From NCBI GenBank assembly GCA_030141605.1, contig JAQGDQ010000051.1, positions 122,001 through 186,000 of the forward strand: a stretch of DNA of 64,000 nucleotides, given 5' to 3'. The stretch's first letter is position 1; each line of letters opens with the position of its first letter. The position numbers and the translations under genes were made by a program. The notes under the pieces were generated by a model. The model was not told the DNA's origin. It saw nothing but the letters and a program-made list of their open reading frames with translations, and did not search any database. This DNA is from Tubiluchus corallicola (taxonomy: Eukaryota; Priapulida; Priapulimorpha; Priapulimorphida; Tubiluchidae). Shown here one piece after another: positions 38,439-49,045 of the stretch.

Positions 38439-41400
38439 GTATCATCATTCATGAACTTGAGAAATTTTTAGCAGCAGCTTCATTTTACTATTTGTAAAAC
38501 GTTCTTACAGTGTTTAACAGGTTGTCATTGTGTGTAACTAATGTGGACATTTTTATCAATATAATCATGTTTATGCATAGAAAATTACAGTTAAAACATT
38601 CTCTGTGTGATTAAAGTCACTGCAGATGCTTTGCATTATATGATTTGACGATAATCTTTCATTATTTAATTGTTTTGTCTTTAAACTTGCTGAAACATGT
38701 TGGCATACAACAATATTAAATAGAACTTTAAAATTCTTAATTAGCAAGAATGGCATCACTTTGTTAACTGTCCCACATTAATCAACACTTTTTAGTAAGA
38801 AATTCTAAAAAAATCGTCAGTAATGAGATCGTTTCACAAACATGTGTAAGATGTCGTTTTTATTGTACCATCATTGTTGTCGTTGCATCGTCTGTGATTG
38901 TTTTATTCAAAGTGATACTGGCAAAACGTTGTAATGAAAACGTATTGCACCCATGTTTCAGTTAAAGTTCATTGAAACGAATGTTTTCTGATATCGTTTA
39001 TTATAGCTGAATCAAGTCAATATTTTTACTAAAAGTTGAACAGATCGTATGCACCATGAAATTGTTTTGAGGAGCGGCTAATTTAGTGCTTTTGTTTTGT
39101 AAGTTAAGTTTAGGTTAATGCGTTATAAAAGCTTAAAGGTTTTACTATACACTTATTTTTGTTTATACACATATATTTCTTTGCTATTCTAAACCAAAAA
39201 TGTGTAATGTATTTGCATTAATCATATTCTTACTTATTTATATTGTTTGCTTGTTTTACACTTTTTACCAGCAAACGTGGCGCTTTGCTTATTTTGATGG
39301 TCAATGTTATTTCACGGTCTACATCTCCTATATCATAGTTTTAGAAGAGTAAGTATAGACTTAATGGTGCTGTTAATTTTTTGTACCTTTGTCTGCTGGA
39401 CAGTAAACTGTACTTTGAAATTTACTTTGAAATGTGGTCAGTACAATTAATACAAACAACTTTCATAAGTCACAAACTTAAAACATATTGTCTGTTACTA
39501 CATGCAAAAGTAAAACAATAGCAAAAACACTGGATCTCCATTTTTCTTATAGCAAACACACAGTTACAAACAACACATGGTTGGTTGTTTGTTTACTGTA
39601 GCAACTGAAAATTGTGCATATCAGAAATATTATGCTCCGCTATAGTAAATTCTAATATAAAATTCACGGTAGTTTTTGCCACTTTTTATTTGCTTTGCTT
39701 TTGTGTTAGGCCTACTATTTTGTGATTGTGAAACCAGGTTTTGTTAGTAGTGTAGAAATAAGGAGCTATATTATTTCTGCAACGTCATGCGTATTTTCAC
39801 ATACACTGACCCGGTCAAAATTAGATTTTTGTCTTGAGTTGTGAAGATGATTAGATTTTAAAGTTAGGCATTGTGCACTGATATTTAGATATGTGGTAGT
39901 TTTTTCTCTTTTTAGACTGAGTTTGGAAATCATATCAGAACTTATTTATTTAATGGACTTAAAGGTTTTCAGTTATTTTGCTTGGTTATATAAATGTTAT
40001 CTACATTTTACTTATTAACCTATAATTATTATTATTTTGTGGATAAATTGTGAAATTTACTGATTTTCATTGTGGTCTATTGATGCGACTTTTTTTAATA
40101 AAGGCAACATTTACAAAAAAATTCTTGTTTTGTTCATTTGCATAAAATTGTGGGTTAATTTTTTTCTAACTGCAAGCTTTCTGTAAATTGTAACTTTGCT
40201 TTAAACCTCCTTTGGATGATTGACTGGTTGGTGGTTGGTTAGTTTTATTGGTTGTTTGGTTAGTTAATCGATCGATTGATTGTTCGAGTAACTGACTAAT
40301 TGATTATCTGACTAATATGGCAAATTACATTTCTAAAAGTACATTTAAAAATGACAGTATCAAATAAAAACAAGCTTCATGTCTTATCATTCAGAAGTTT
40401 AAAGTGGGCCAGGCAACAATTACTACTTTGCAATAAAGCCAGGTAATAAACTTGCACTATAAAATGTCAAGTAATTTGCCAGGATAACCTACTAAGTTTA
40501 AAATATATGTTACCAATAAGCTCCCTAAACATTCCTGACATTCAATAATACAGACATTTTGGAAGGCTCGTTCAAATAAAAAAATGGCAGGGCTAGTTAA
40601 AGTATCTCGATCAACAAGTTTATCTAAAAGATCAGAAATCAGGAAATTTCGCAAACCAACGTACACAAACAGACTCGCATTTTGAGGTATCTCCACACCT
40701 CGCGAAAACAGGCAAAACACCTGCACGCAAAATGAGTGTCAACCGTTTTTCATTCGATAGTTTTGGCCTTAGGCAACGTCACGGCGCCAGTTTGTCTAGT
40801 ATGATCGGCTAGAAAGCGGGTTATCGGCAGCTCAACCGTGTGTGATTCAACATTGTACTACTGTAGTTAATTAAAACGCATCTGTTTCTCTTTATTACTA
40901 AGAAATAAAGGTTATCATTAACTTTCTTATTAATAGAGACCCGAAAATAGAGAGCTCATTACGTACTTAAAGGTATAAAGTCCAAGTTCTGAATGGAAAA
41001 ACAATTAAACTTGGAAACACTATGCAATTTTCTAAATTTTATTCGAACGAACTAATTGGCGTAAAATTTTTACTGTAATTACAGATGCATATAATCTTTA
41101 TTTCAAGTAGGAGTGCAAAATGGAAAATACTAACCAATTAAAGTTGACAATTCATATCAGCTAAAATGCATGGAAAATACGTTAACAATGGCGTAAAACC
41201 ACACAAGAACTACAAAAGAGAGCAGTTAATAGACAAGATTTGAAAAGTTTAAAAATCACTTCAATTGGAAAAGATAAAAAATGAGAAGGCCATTAAAATT
41301 AACTGGTAAACTGAATAATGAACATTAGCCAGGACAAATTAGGCAACAGAGAAGGAATTTCTGCATCCATCCCCGATTTGCTGCCCTGCTCCATCTATTA

Positions 41401-42535
41401 ATTTGCTTCAAGAACTCATTGTAGTTAGTTGCTATGTACGTGCGAATGATTGCATAAGCAAATTATTTTTGTAGGTAAATATGGAAAAGTTTCTTCTCAT
41501 ACAACTTCGTGCGTTCAACGCGAATATTTAGAATGTTAATATCATACCTCTTTTGACAGCAATAAGAAAGCGTGGAAAATAAAATAACCATTTTATATTT
41601 AGTAAACAAAACAGTTTTTTCAAACATTGATTTGACAAGAAGTGCGCCTATAAAAGTTTAATGAACGTTAATGAAAACTGATATTAAAATCTATATTATC
41701 GCCAAATATTCAAAGTTCAAGTGAATTCTGTACAACCAGCAATGCATTTCTATATTTTCAACGGCTAAAGGTTTTAGTTTATGTATCGCGTGTGTTTTTG
41801 CACCAAAAGTATTTGCCGGGAATTTACTGAGATTTATTTCCAGTAATTAATTAGTTTTTTTCTGGTGTATAGTACTCTCTCTGCTGTGAATTGCACGTAT
41901 GTTTATAATACAATATAAACATTATATTAACGTGAATTGCACGTTCATAATATAAAAAATAAGTTCTTGGGTTTTATCTTTCGTCTAAAGACAGTTCACA
42001 GAAACGTTTTTCTTCATTTTGAGGTTTCTTAATTGTTCCAATTCTTGTCTTTAATAATTCTAAGTCCATGATATTGATTTTAATTAATTAAATATACGTA
42101 GTTCTGAATTTATCTGAGATAAACATAGTTACCCTTTAACTGTCTTTGGGCAAGGGTAATCTGACTAAAAAAATAGTCCAATAAAAATGTATATGTATCA
42201 ACCTTAATTTCTGTGATTGTTTTAGTGGTTATATATCTAATCTGCCATTCAATTGTGTTGTAACCTTTTTTCAAAAATAGTGGTTTTGGCCTAACACGAG
42301 GAATTGCAGGAAATTTTCTGAATTTTTTAGTCTCATTTTTTATTTTGGCTGAATACAGCATTGCAGCATTAGTAATAACAAGACACGAACGGCTGAATTG
42401 TAGAAACAGTTCTCACGGCGTGTACTTGGCTAGGGAAGTTAAGAAGCACACGCCCTGCTTCGTAGCTGGATGAATGGTCACTAAGAAAACTGCATCCTGC
42501 TATTTCTCTCTCTGTGGGAGAATCATGGCTAAATC
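38439..42535. other. intergenic DNA, nothing recognised
   Basis: About 4 kb of AT-rich DNA. A short run of GATTGGTT/GATTGATT near-repeats sits at 40215-40310. No exon-like conserved peptide is recognised on either strand. Confidence 0.45.
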
Positions 42536-42744
42536 GGTTCAGTACCTCATTTCACCTTTAGCAAAGAGTCAGATTCTGGTCCTGTCTCAACCATAATAAG
42601 TAGGCCTTGCTATTAAGCACTGGATTCCAAGTTGTGGTGTACTGAGATGATTGTATAAACAGTGCTTAACAGCAAGGTCTACTTATTATGGTTCAGGCAG
42701 ACCAGAATCTCGCTCTTTACTAAAGTAACATGAGGTACTGAGCC
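42536..42744. mobile_element. long inverted repeat (MITE/foldback-like), arms ~86 bp
   Basis: Left arm 42536-42622 starts GGTTCAGTACCTCAT and ends TTAAGCACTG. Right arm 42660-42744 starts CAGTGCTTAACAGCAAGG and ends ATGAGGTACTGAGCC. The arms pair along their full length with roughly a dozen mismatches and leave a 37-nt loop. There is no internal coding capacity. A short palindromic DNA element (MITE or foldback) is the simplest reading; transcription would give a long hairpin RNA. Confidence 0.8.
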
Positions 42745-45075
42745 AATGTTTGTGTAAAATAGAGCTACGATTGATCATGTGCAATGTTCTGTTTGTAATT
42801 CTTTCTTAGCTATAATCATTTTGCAGGTGTGCGTTTGCATTCTGAGTTTTAGCTTGCATAGAAGCTACAAGGTCGTTGTTTGTAAACGCCTTTATTTGTT
42901 ATAATTTGTGACAATTAGCTTCGTTAAATTTTATTTAAAACAATGTTTCCAGATACCTGATCTAATTTTCAAACATTGAACAGCTGTAAATTAAGATGTA
43001 ACAATACTATTCTATTCACGTGATCATTATTCTATTTTATTTTCGTAAAACGCACTATGATATTTTAATTTCACAGCTATTCTGAGTTTGAGCGGAACAT
43101 CATGTACCGTGTGTGCAAGAAGCATTTGCGTAGCGTTTTATGAGGGTTTTAGAGTTACCTTGTTGAAAAATAAGATTTGGTTACAAGACAGTAAGGGTTA
43201 CTATTAAAAACACTTCCACTAAACCACAAATCGCTACCTACGTAGAATGCTCGTGTATTATTTATCATCTCTACAGCCTTGTGACTTGAGGCTGATTATG
43301 ACTTTAATTTAATTCCGATAATGAGCAATTTTTTTCGTGTGTATTCGATGTCGAAGTCATTGCTGCTTGTTTATAACACTTTGAACTTTAAAAATATAGC
43401 AGTTTCAGATAAATCGCAAAAAAGAATCGCGAAAAATCGAAGGATAATGACAATAATTATAATATATTGTATCGTTATTGTGTATTTTTGTGTTATACTG
43501 TAACAAAATTTCTAATCAAATATTGTGTCGTTTGTAATATTTAATACGACTATCATTGTTAGAAAAATAAACCTGGTGATAATAAAACTACTACTACAAC
43601 AATATAGTACAACTTATAAGCCTGCGCCTAACTTGAATGGTGCATAATTTATCTGCAGGCAGGTCTATTGCAAGGTTTATTCTTGTTTGTTTGTTTAGTT
43701 AATTTTTTCATTTGTTTCATTCTTTTATTTATTTTCTTTCTTTTTCCTTCTTCTTCTGTCCTCCTTCATCCATTCATTGTTGCTTTAAAAGCTGATTCAA
43801 AACACAAAAAAATGAAAATAAGTCCAATTGATGTGCTTTACTGTAAATGTATTTCAGTTTGTGAACATGTATCAAAGTGTAAAGTAATACGAAGTTACAT
43901 GTAATTAATGTAGTATTGTGTAGATGATCGGATCACGTGTTATAAGCGACCTCCTCTGTCAGAACGCATTACCATCTTCCGCACCAGGTGTCCGAGGTCA
44001 CTTCTGTACACTAAAACATAGTTTAACGTATGAATCATCTATTTTCTTTTACAAAGCCATTTACCCGCAAGCTAAACGCAAGTGAGAGCCACCGCCAATT
44101 CATACATTCTGCGATGTATTATAGCTGTAAATGCTTTTTTAAACTGAAACAAACTAAAAGATCTGATAAACAGTTTTATTTACCCGCCTAACTACTTTTT
44201 CATTTATGTCTGATAATTTGGCTTCTATTTTAGACATTCAGAACTCAGCTAATTGTCTCGGTTTCACATTTTTTACAGTAAAGTTTATATTTTTAAACGG
44301 GTTACCAGAAAAACGGAAAATATTTGCTCAGTTCTAAACATGACAAATTACGACTTTTAGTAAAATGGTTTGTATGTCTGAACCAAACCTTTCAAAATAA
44401 AAAAACCTATTAAAAGTATCTACTTAAATAAGTTAAATGAGCTAAGTAAGTAAGAAAGCAAGTATGTAAGCAAGCAAGAAAATTTTTAGTTTAAGACTGG
44501 TTTGTTATAAAAACACAAGTAATAACTAATAAAACGTCTATAGTCGTCTGCCAGTTGTGAAGTCTTGTCACTCACGTTGATATTCTAAACACTTCTCTAA
44601 ACAATGTCACAGTTTTGGTATTTGGATTTGGGTGGTAGGCCTACTAAAAACGTGAACTTTAACCTCTAAATGCATATAATAAGGCACACCTGTGAAAAGC
44701 TTAAAGTTATCACAGTCGAAAATAACAAGACAAGGTAGCCATCTCGAAGTTCGCCAGAAGACTAAAAAAAACATATCATTTGATTCAATTACAAGTTAAC
44801 TTTTCACATTGTCGACGATTAGTTGTCTGTTTTATAGCAGTCCAAATAATTATTGTGAGTTTTATTTGCCTTTTACATCGACACATGTATGTTTTGTGTA
44901 GACCTATTCTGTGTTTATCTCACTTATACTATGCCTCATATTTTAAAATTAGATCAGCTTATAATCTATTTAATACAATACTTTTAGTAGTCTGGTCTAC
45001 TTTACATAATAGTTTTGAAATCAAAACACTGAAGTGCTGCATATGATTGCAACATTATTTTGTTAGATTACACAT
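42745..45075. other. intergenic DNA, nothing recognised
   Basis: No gene recognised. A short AAGTAAGTAAGAAAGCAAG-type run lies at 44440-44480. Confidence 0.45.
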
Positions 45076-46360
45076 TAAAACCACTTGAAACTTCTGGTCA
45101 CACAGTGAGCATCATTTTCGCTGATGGTCTAAGGCATTTGATAACGCGGACCACAATATTATGGTATGAATTTATTGGATGTGGGTATTAAGAACACACT
45201 GCTGCCCTGGATTTGTAGTTTCCCGACTAATAGAGTAGCCCATGCACTGTTTAACGGCATAAAACCTGATTGCATAACAATACATGGTGGTCTACCACAA
45301 CGTACCAAAGTTTGCCCAGTTGGTTTCAAAGAAATTGTCAATAGTGTTTTTTTTTTATAACTCACATGGTTGCTCAAATTTTCAACATTGGAAATACGTT
45401 GACGACACAACAATAGGCGATGCATCTGTGAGTTATACTAGCTGAAATTTACAAATAAGGTAGAAGAAGTTGTCACTTGATCAGACTACAGTCATAATTA
45501 TGATTATTAACTTTAGAAAGTGTGACGTGTCATGCATTTTGATTTTCGTACTATACCACATAGAACGGTCCCACCAACGTACAATAATTAATGGCGGGGA
45601 TGTGTTAAAGATTTTACAATATTATTGGGTATCGAACTTCAGAATAATCTTAAGTGGGATTATCGCATTGAAGAGTTACTGCTAAAGCAGGTAAACGAAT
45701 TTTCATGGTTTCTGTATTAAAAAATGTATAGCTACTAGCGCTACATCAGATGTAGTCCGTGTTTATACAAGTTATATTCGCCCTGTTTGAGTATGCTTCT
45801 GTTACTTGGAGCAAATCTATTAATCAAACTCAAATTGGCAGTATTAAAAGCGTTTAAAAAATAAATTGTCGAATAGTTTTTGGCAAAGATTTCATTTCTT
45901 ATGATGATGCTTTACGTAACTTAACCTGATTACTCTGGAAAATCGTAGACTTGCTTCTAACAATATTCGGTACCAGAGACACTTATTTTTTCCGTCAAGT
46001 CTTAGCGTAAGCAATCGTATTACTCGTAATTCTAATAAGTTAGTTATGCCCAAAAATCGAACAGAACATTACAAACATTCAGCAGTGCCTGTTGTAATTA
46101 GAACCATAAATAGTAACGAGGAATTACTTAAATTACAGTGCCAAAATCTACTGTCACGATTGGGTTTAAATTGCTTTACTGTGACTTTGTGATGCCAATT
46201 GATATTTTTGCTTGTAAGCAATATCTCTTATATTATTTCATTAGTTTATTGTTTAACGTGTCTTTTGACACTTTTTTCTCTATTTTTATTGTATTCAGTT
46301 TTTGCTGCTATGGTGTGACTTTTTAAAAAAATCAATCATTTATTTATTTATTTTATTAGA
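45076..46360 (+). pseudogene. 5'-truncated, decayed LINE (reverse transcriptase to 3' end)
   Basis: Plus strand, with frame changes. First comes GHTVSIIFADGL then KAFDNADHNIM (the RT motif around KAFD.VDH), then MNLLDVGIKNTLLPWICSF, then the IHGGLPQRTKVCPVGF block that matches the L.GGVPQGT.LGP motif. KYVDDTTI (the catalytic xxDD box) follows near 45395, LGIELQNNLKWD near 45630, and FEYASVTW near 45790. The 3' part ends in an ATTTATTTATTTA tail at about 46340-46360. Stops and frameshifts break it. The RT order is complete from the KAFD motif on, so the copy was 5'-truncated on insertion, as is typical of Jockey/CR1-like LINEs. Confidence 0.75.
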
Positions 46361-47207
46361 ATGAAGACTGCAAAGTTTCCAACTTGTTAATATGTAAAAT
46401 ACTTTAGCTTCGCAGTGTTAACGTTATTTCACAAAGTACAATACTTCTTTAATTAATAGTCAATTTTTATTTGATTGACAAAAAGCAAATACACTTTCTT
46501 TAGGATTTTAGTAATACTTGAAACATACTCTTAATTACAATAAAATGAGAACTAAACAATATTATTCATTTTCAATTACAGCATTTTACACTGCAAGTTT
46601 TTTTTGCTTTTATAAGACGAAAACTAGAAAAAAATTAATTGCAACTAGGAGTGTTAGTTTAAACTTTAGCTTAGTGTTTAGAATTATTTTAGTCAAAAGC
46701 ACTAATCATATGTATACATAGTTATGAGTAATCGAGTATGCTACACCACATCGTTTATGTTCAAAGGATCCAACGTGATCACAAAACTTCATTTATGAAG
46801 CTAAATTAATCTATATAATTTCTGAGTTTATGCTTACATATAGATTATAACAAATGTTTGAACAGAATACTTAAAAATGATATAAAGTACATAATTCAAG
46901 TACCAACGAAGGCATTTAATTAGAAATAATTTCCTAATACATCATAATACCTCATTTATATAATATAATATATATATATGACTCTGTACAAGATAAGTTT
47001 TAGTATTAATAGACTACTGTAAATATTTACAATTTAAATTACATATTAATTTCATACTAGAATTGGTTTTACTTTTTTAAATGACAACAAATATCACGAT
47101 AGATAGCTTTTGATTTTTATGATACTACAAATTCACATTGCAAAACACTAGCCCCAATAGGATCAAATAATATTTGAGCAAAGTGAGTTAGTGCATCCGG
47201 TCCCGAG
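46361..47207. other. 3' flank of the FAM181-like gene
   Basis: AT-rich. A variant poly(A) signal ATTAAA on the minus strand (46915-46920) lies about 290 nt past the FAM181-like stop and could end that transcript. Nothing else recognised. Confidence 0.35.
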
Positions 47208-48191
47208 TTAGGAATGGGAAACAAACACTTCTGGAAAAGTAGGAAGAGGGGCAATTTTTAAATTCTGTCCATCATAATGTCGTAATCGCTCAGTGGAGTC
47301 CATTGTCAAAACTTTTCCATGAAGACTGAGTTCAGGTGATGTTTCTATATGAAACATATCATGCTGCATATAACAGTGTTTTGTAGAAACAAATTGCTCC
47401 CTACTCTGTGGTGTCATTTCATCAGTCAGTGAACGCTGCATTACATGATTCCACGGTGTGGGAGACGGTGTTGATGCATTCTCTACTTGCCACCCACTAA
47501 GCCCAATACCTGGTGACGTTTGATCATGTACTGAATACGACGATGACGACGAAACTGAAGACAGCGATGAGCAAGGTGACATTTGAGAATAGTTATTGTT
47601 CATGTAATAATTATTATCTCTGGAAGGTGAACATGGATAACCATACCCTTGAGAAATATTCACAGAAGGAAACGCAGCGTTGTAACAGTATTTAACACAA
47701 CCCTGACTATCTGGCAATGGAGCAGGAGGAGAGCCCTGATCTGTGCAATTTTGCCACCATCGTATCACATTTTGTATGTTGTCCCCATCGTCAGGAGAAC
47801 TTGTTGATGGTTCACTAAAGAATGAAGCCGGCAGGTTGCGCTTTCTTAAAGGAATTTTACTAGATGTTCGGCGTTCCGTCGCACAACACTTCTCATGAAT
47901 CGTCTTTGGATCAAATAAAGCGTCTAAAGACTTAATGCTAATGTTTTCTCTTTTGGGTAATCTCAGATTCTGATGAGAGTGATTCTGAGCTATTGGTTCT
48001 GCCACACCTAGTCGTCGCAGCTGTTTCTGTAGATATTTTCTATGATTCACTTTTCGCCGCGATTTTACGGGTTTATCAAACACATTCTTGATCGACAAAG
48101 TTGCTTGATCAATGAACTGAAGCAGGGATGTGGTTTCATCGTTCACTTCCGCTTGCTCTACAGCTGAGAATCTTGCACAAGCAATCTGCAT
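47208..48191 (-). CDS. FAM181-family protein with YAP-like TEAD-binding motif
   Basis: Single uninterrupted frame of 327 codons. I choose ATG at 48191; the frame is open further upstream but has no earlier ATG. Residues 22-61 (LLQFIDQATLSIKNVFDK then RRKVNHRKYLQKQLRRLG) match the conserved N-terminal block of vertebrate FAM181A/FAM181B, which has SDIKAALDKSAPCRRSVDHRKYLQKQLKR. Residues 114-128, PLRKRNLPASFFSEP, match the family's second conserved block and resemble the omega-loop of YAP (P.R.RKLP.SFF), through which FAM181 proteins are known to bind TEAD factors. The rest is Ser/Pro/Tyr-rich and looks disordered, with a serine run at about residues 210-225. There is no membrane segment. Likely nuclear and acting with TEAD in development; function here is inferred from the motif. 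Single-exon structure agrees with vertebrate FAM181 genes. Confidence 0.85.
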   Translation of the reverse strand: MQIACARFSAVEQAEVNDETTSLLQFIDQATLSIKNVFDKPVKSRRKVNHRKYLQKQLRRLGVAEPIAQNHSHQNLRLPKRENISIKSLDALFDPKTIHEKCCATERRTSSKIPLRKRNLPASFFSEPSTSSPDDGDNIQNVIRWWQNCTDQGSPPAPLPDSQGCVKYCYNAAFPSVNISQGYGYPCSPSRDNNYYMNNNYSQMSPCSSLSSVSSSSSYSVHDQTSPGIGLSGWQVENASTPSPTPWNHVMQRSLTDEMTPQSREQFVSTKHCYMQHDMFHIETSPELSLHGKVLTMDSTERLRHYDGQNLKIAPLPTFPEVFVSHS

Positions 48192-48239
48192 ACTTGATTT
48201 ACAAGTACACGAGTTGGTAGAATAATGAAATAACCACAA

Positions 48240-48248
48240 CTAACTCAT
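48240..48248 (-). promoter_or_regulatory. minimal upstream ORF (ATG AGT TAG) of the FAM181-like gene
   Basis: ATGAGTTAG on the minus strand, 48 nt before the main ATG. If the transcript includes it, this two-codon uORF could lower translation of the main frame. Confidence 0.35.
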
Positions 48249-48465
48249 GTTTGTAAATCCATCAAAGTTATATTAAACAGTGTTGACGGAAAGTGTCCAC
48301 CTACACACACGTTAAAGTACTTCACGCGTGTACTCTAGCCGTCGGTGTAACTTTGAAGTCTGATAACAAACACTATTCGCTGCGTCTACACTAGAGCGGT
48401 GCTGAGTGAACTGTATACCTGAAGACACCGCAGCTGATAACAGGTATGCTCACAGCACCGTGTGA

Positions 48466-48473
48466 TGACGTCA
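48466..48473 (-). promoter_or_regulatory. perfect CRE in the FAM181-like promoter
   Basis: TGACGTCA, the full palindromic CREB/ATF site, followed directly by CGTCA to give an overlapping second site (TGACGTCACGTCA). It lies about 275 bp upstream of the ATG in a locally more CpG-rich stretch (48300-48500), the usual position for a functional CRE. A CAGCTG E-box is nearby at 48431-48436. Confidence 0.5.
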
Positions 48474-48654
48474 CGTCATTCTCTATTCCCACGCAGCTTC
48501 ATTCATTCCGCTAAATCCGAGTTTTTTTGTTGCCTAAAGCTAAATTGACAAAGTCGAATCTTTTTAGCAAAATTTTTTTTACACGTGAGAGTATAATTAC
48601 AGATAAAAAGTATAAGCAGCAATTGTACCTCACATAGGATAATATAATACAATG

Positions 48655-48722
48655 TATAATACTACACTACACTATTCTACACTACACTACACAATACAAT
48701 ATACACTACACTATACTATACT
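48655..48722 (+). repeat. ACTAC/ACTAT microsatellite
   Basis: Imperfect ACTACACTACACT/ACTATACT pentamer run. Confidence 0.8.
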
Positions 48723-48977
48723 GGAATAATTTTTTCTATTTGAATGCATAAAAATACATTAATGTTAATTCCATTTTATCTTAATCACTAAGAGTGATAG
48801 CACTGACACTGCATATAAATTCATATTATACAAACATCACGTTACTGATCACGTATGTGATCAAAACTAATTATTATAATTTTAATGTCAAAATTATTAT
48901 TAATGCTGATACAAACCCACAACTAATTAAATGTTGATATCAAGCTTGAATGCGAGGAAATCTAAAAAGGACGGCAA

Positions 48978-49045
48978 ACAGCCTGGGTTTGAACCACGGA
49001 CCTTCTGCTTACAAGGCACGTGCTTTAGATCACTAGGCCTCCTCC
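48978..49045 (-). repeat. tRNA-derived SINE-like element (Thr-like)
   Basis: Minus strand: A-box AGGCCTAGTGATC (49028-49040), anticodon-loop-like CTTGTAA (anticodon TGT), AAGCAGAAGG, then B-box GGTTCAAACCC (48985-48995) with tRNA spacing. The acceptor arms do not pair and the anticodon stem is weak, so it is not a functional tRNA gene. It shares AAGCAGAAGG plus B-box with the block at 4.17 kb. Confidence 0.5.

Noticed and set aside
44780-45046. 88-codon hydrophobic plus-strand frame before the LINE
   Set aside because: No LINE or other family motif; AT-rich chance frame.
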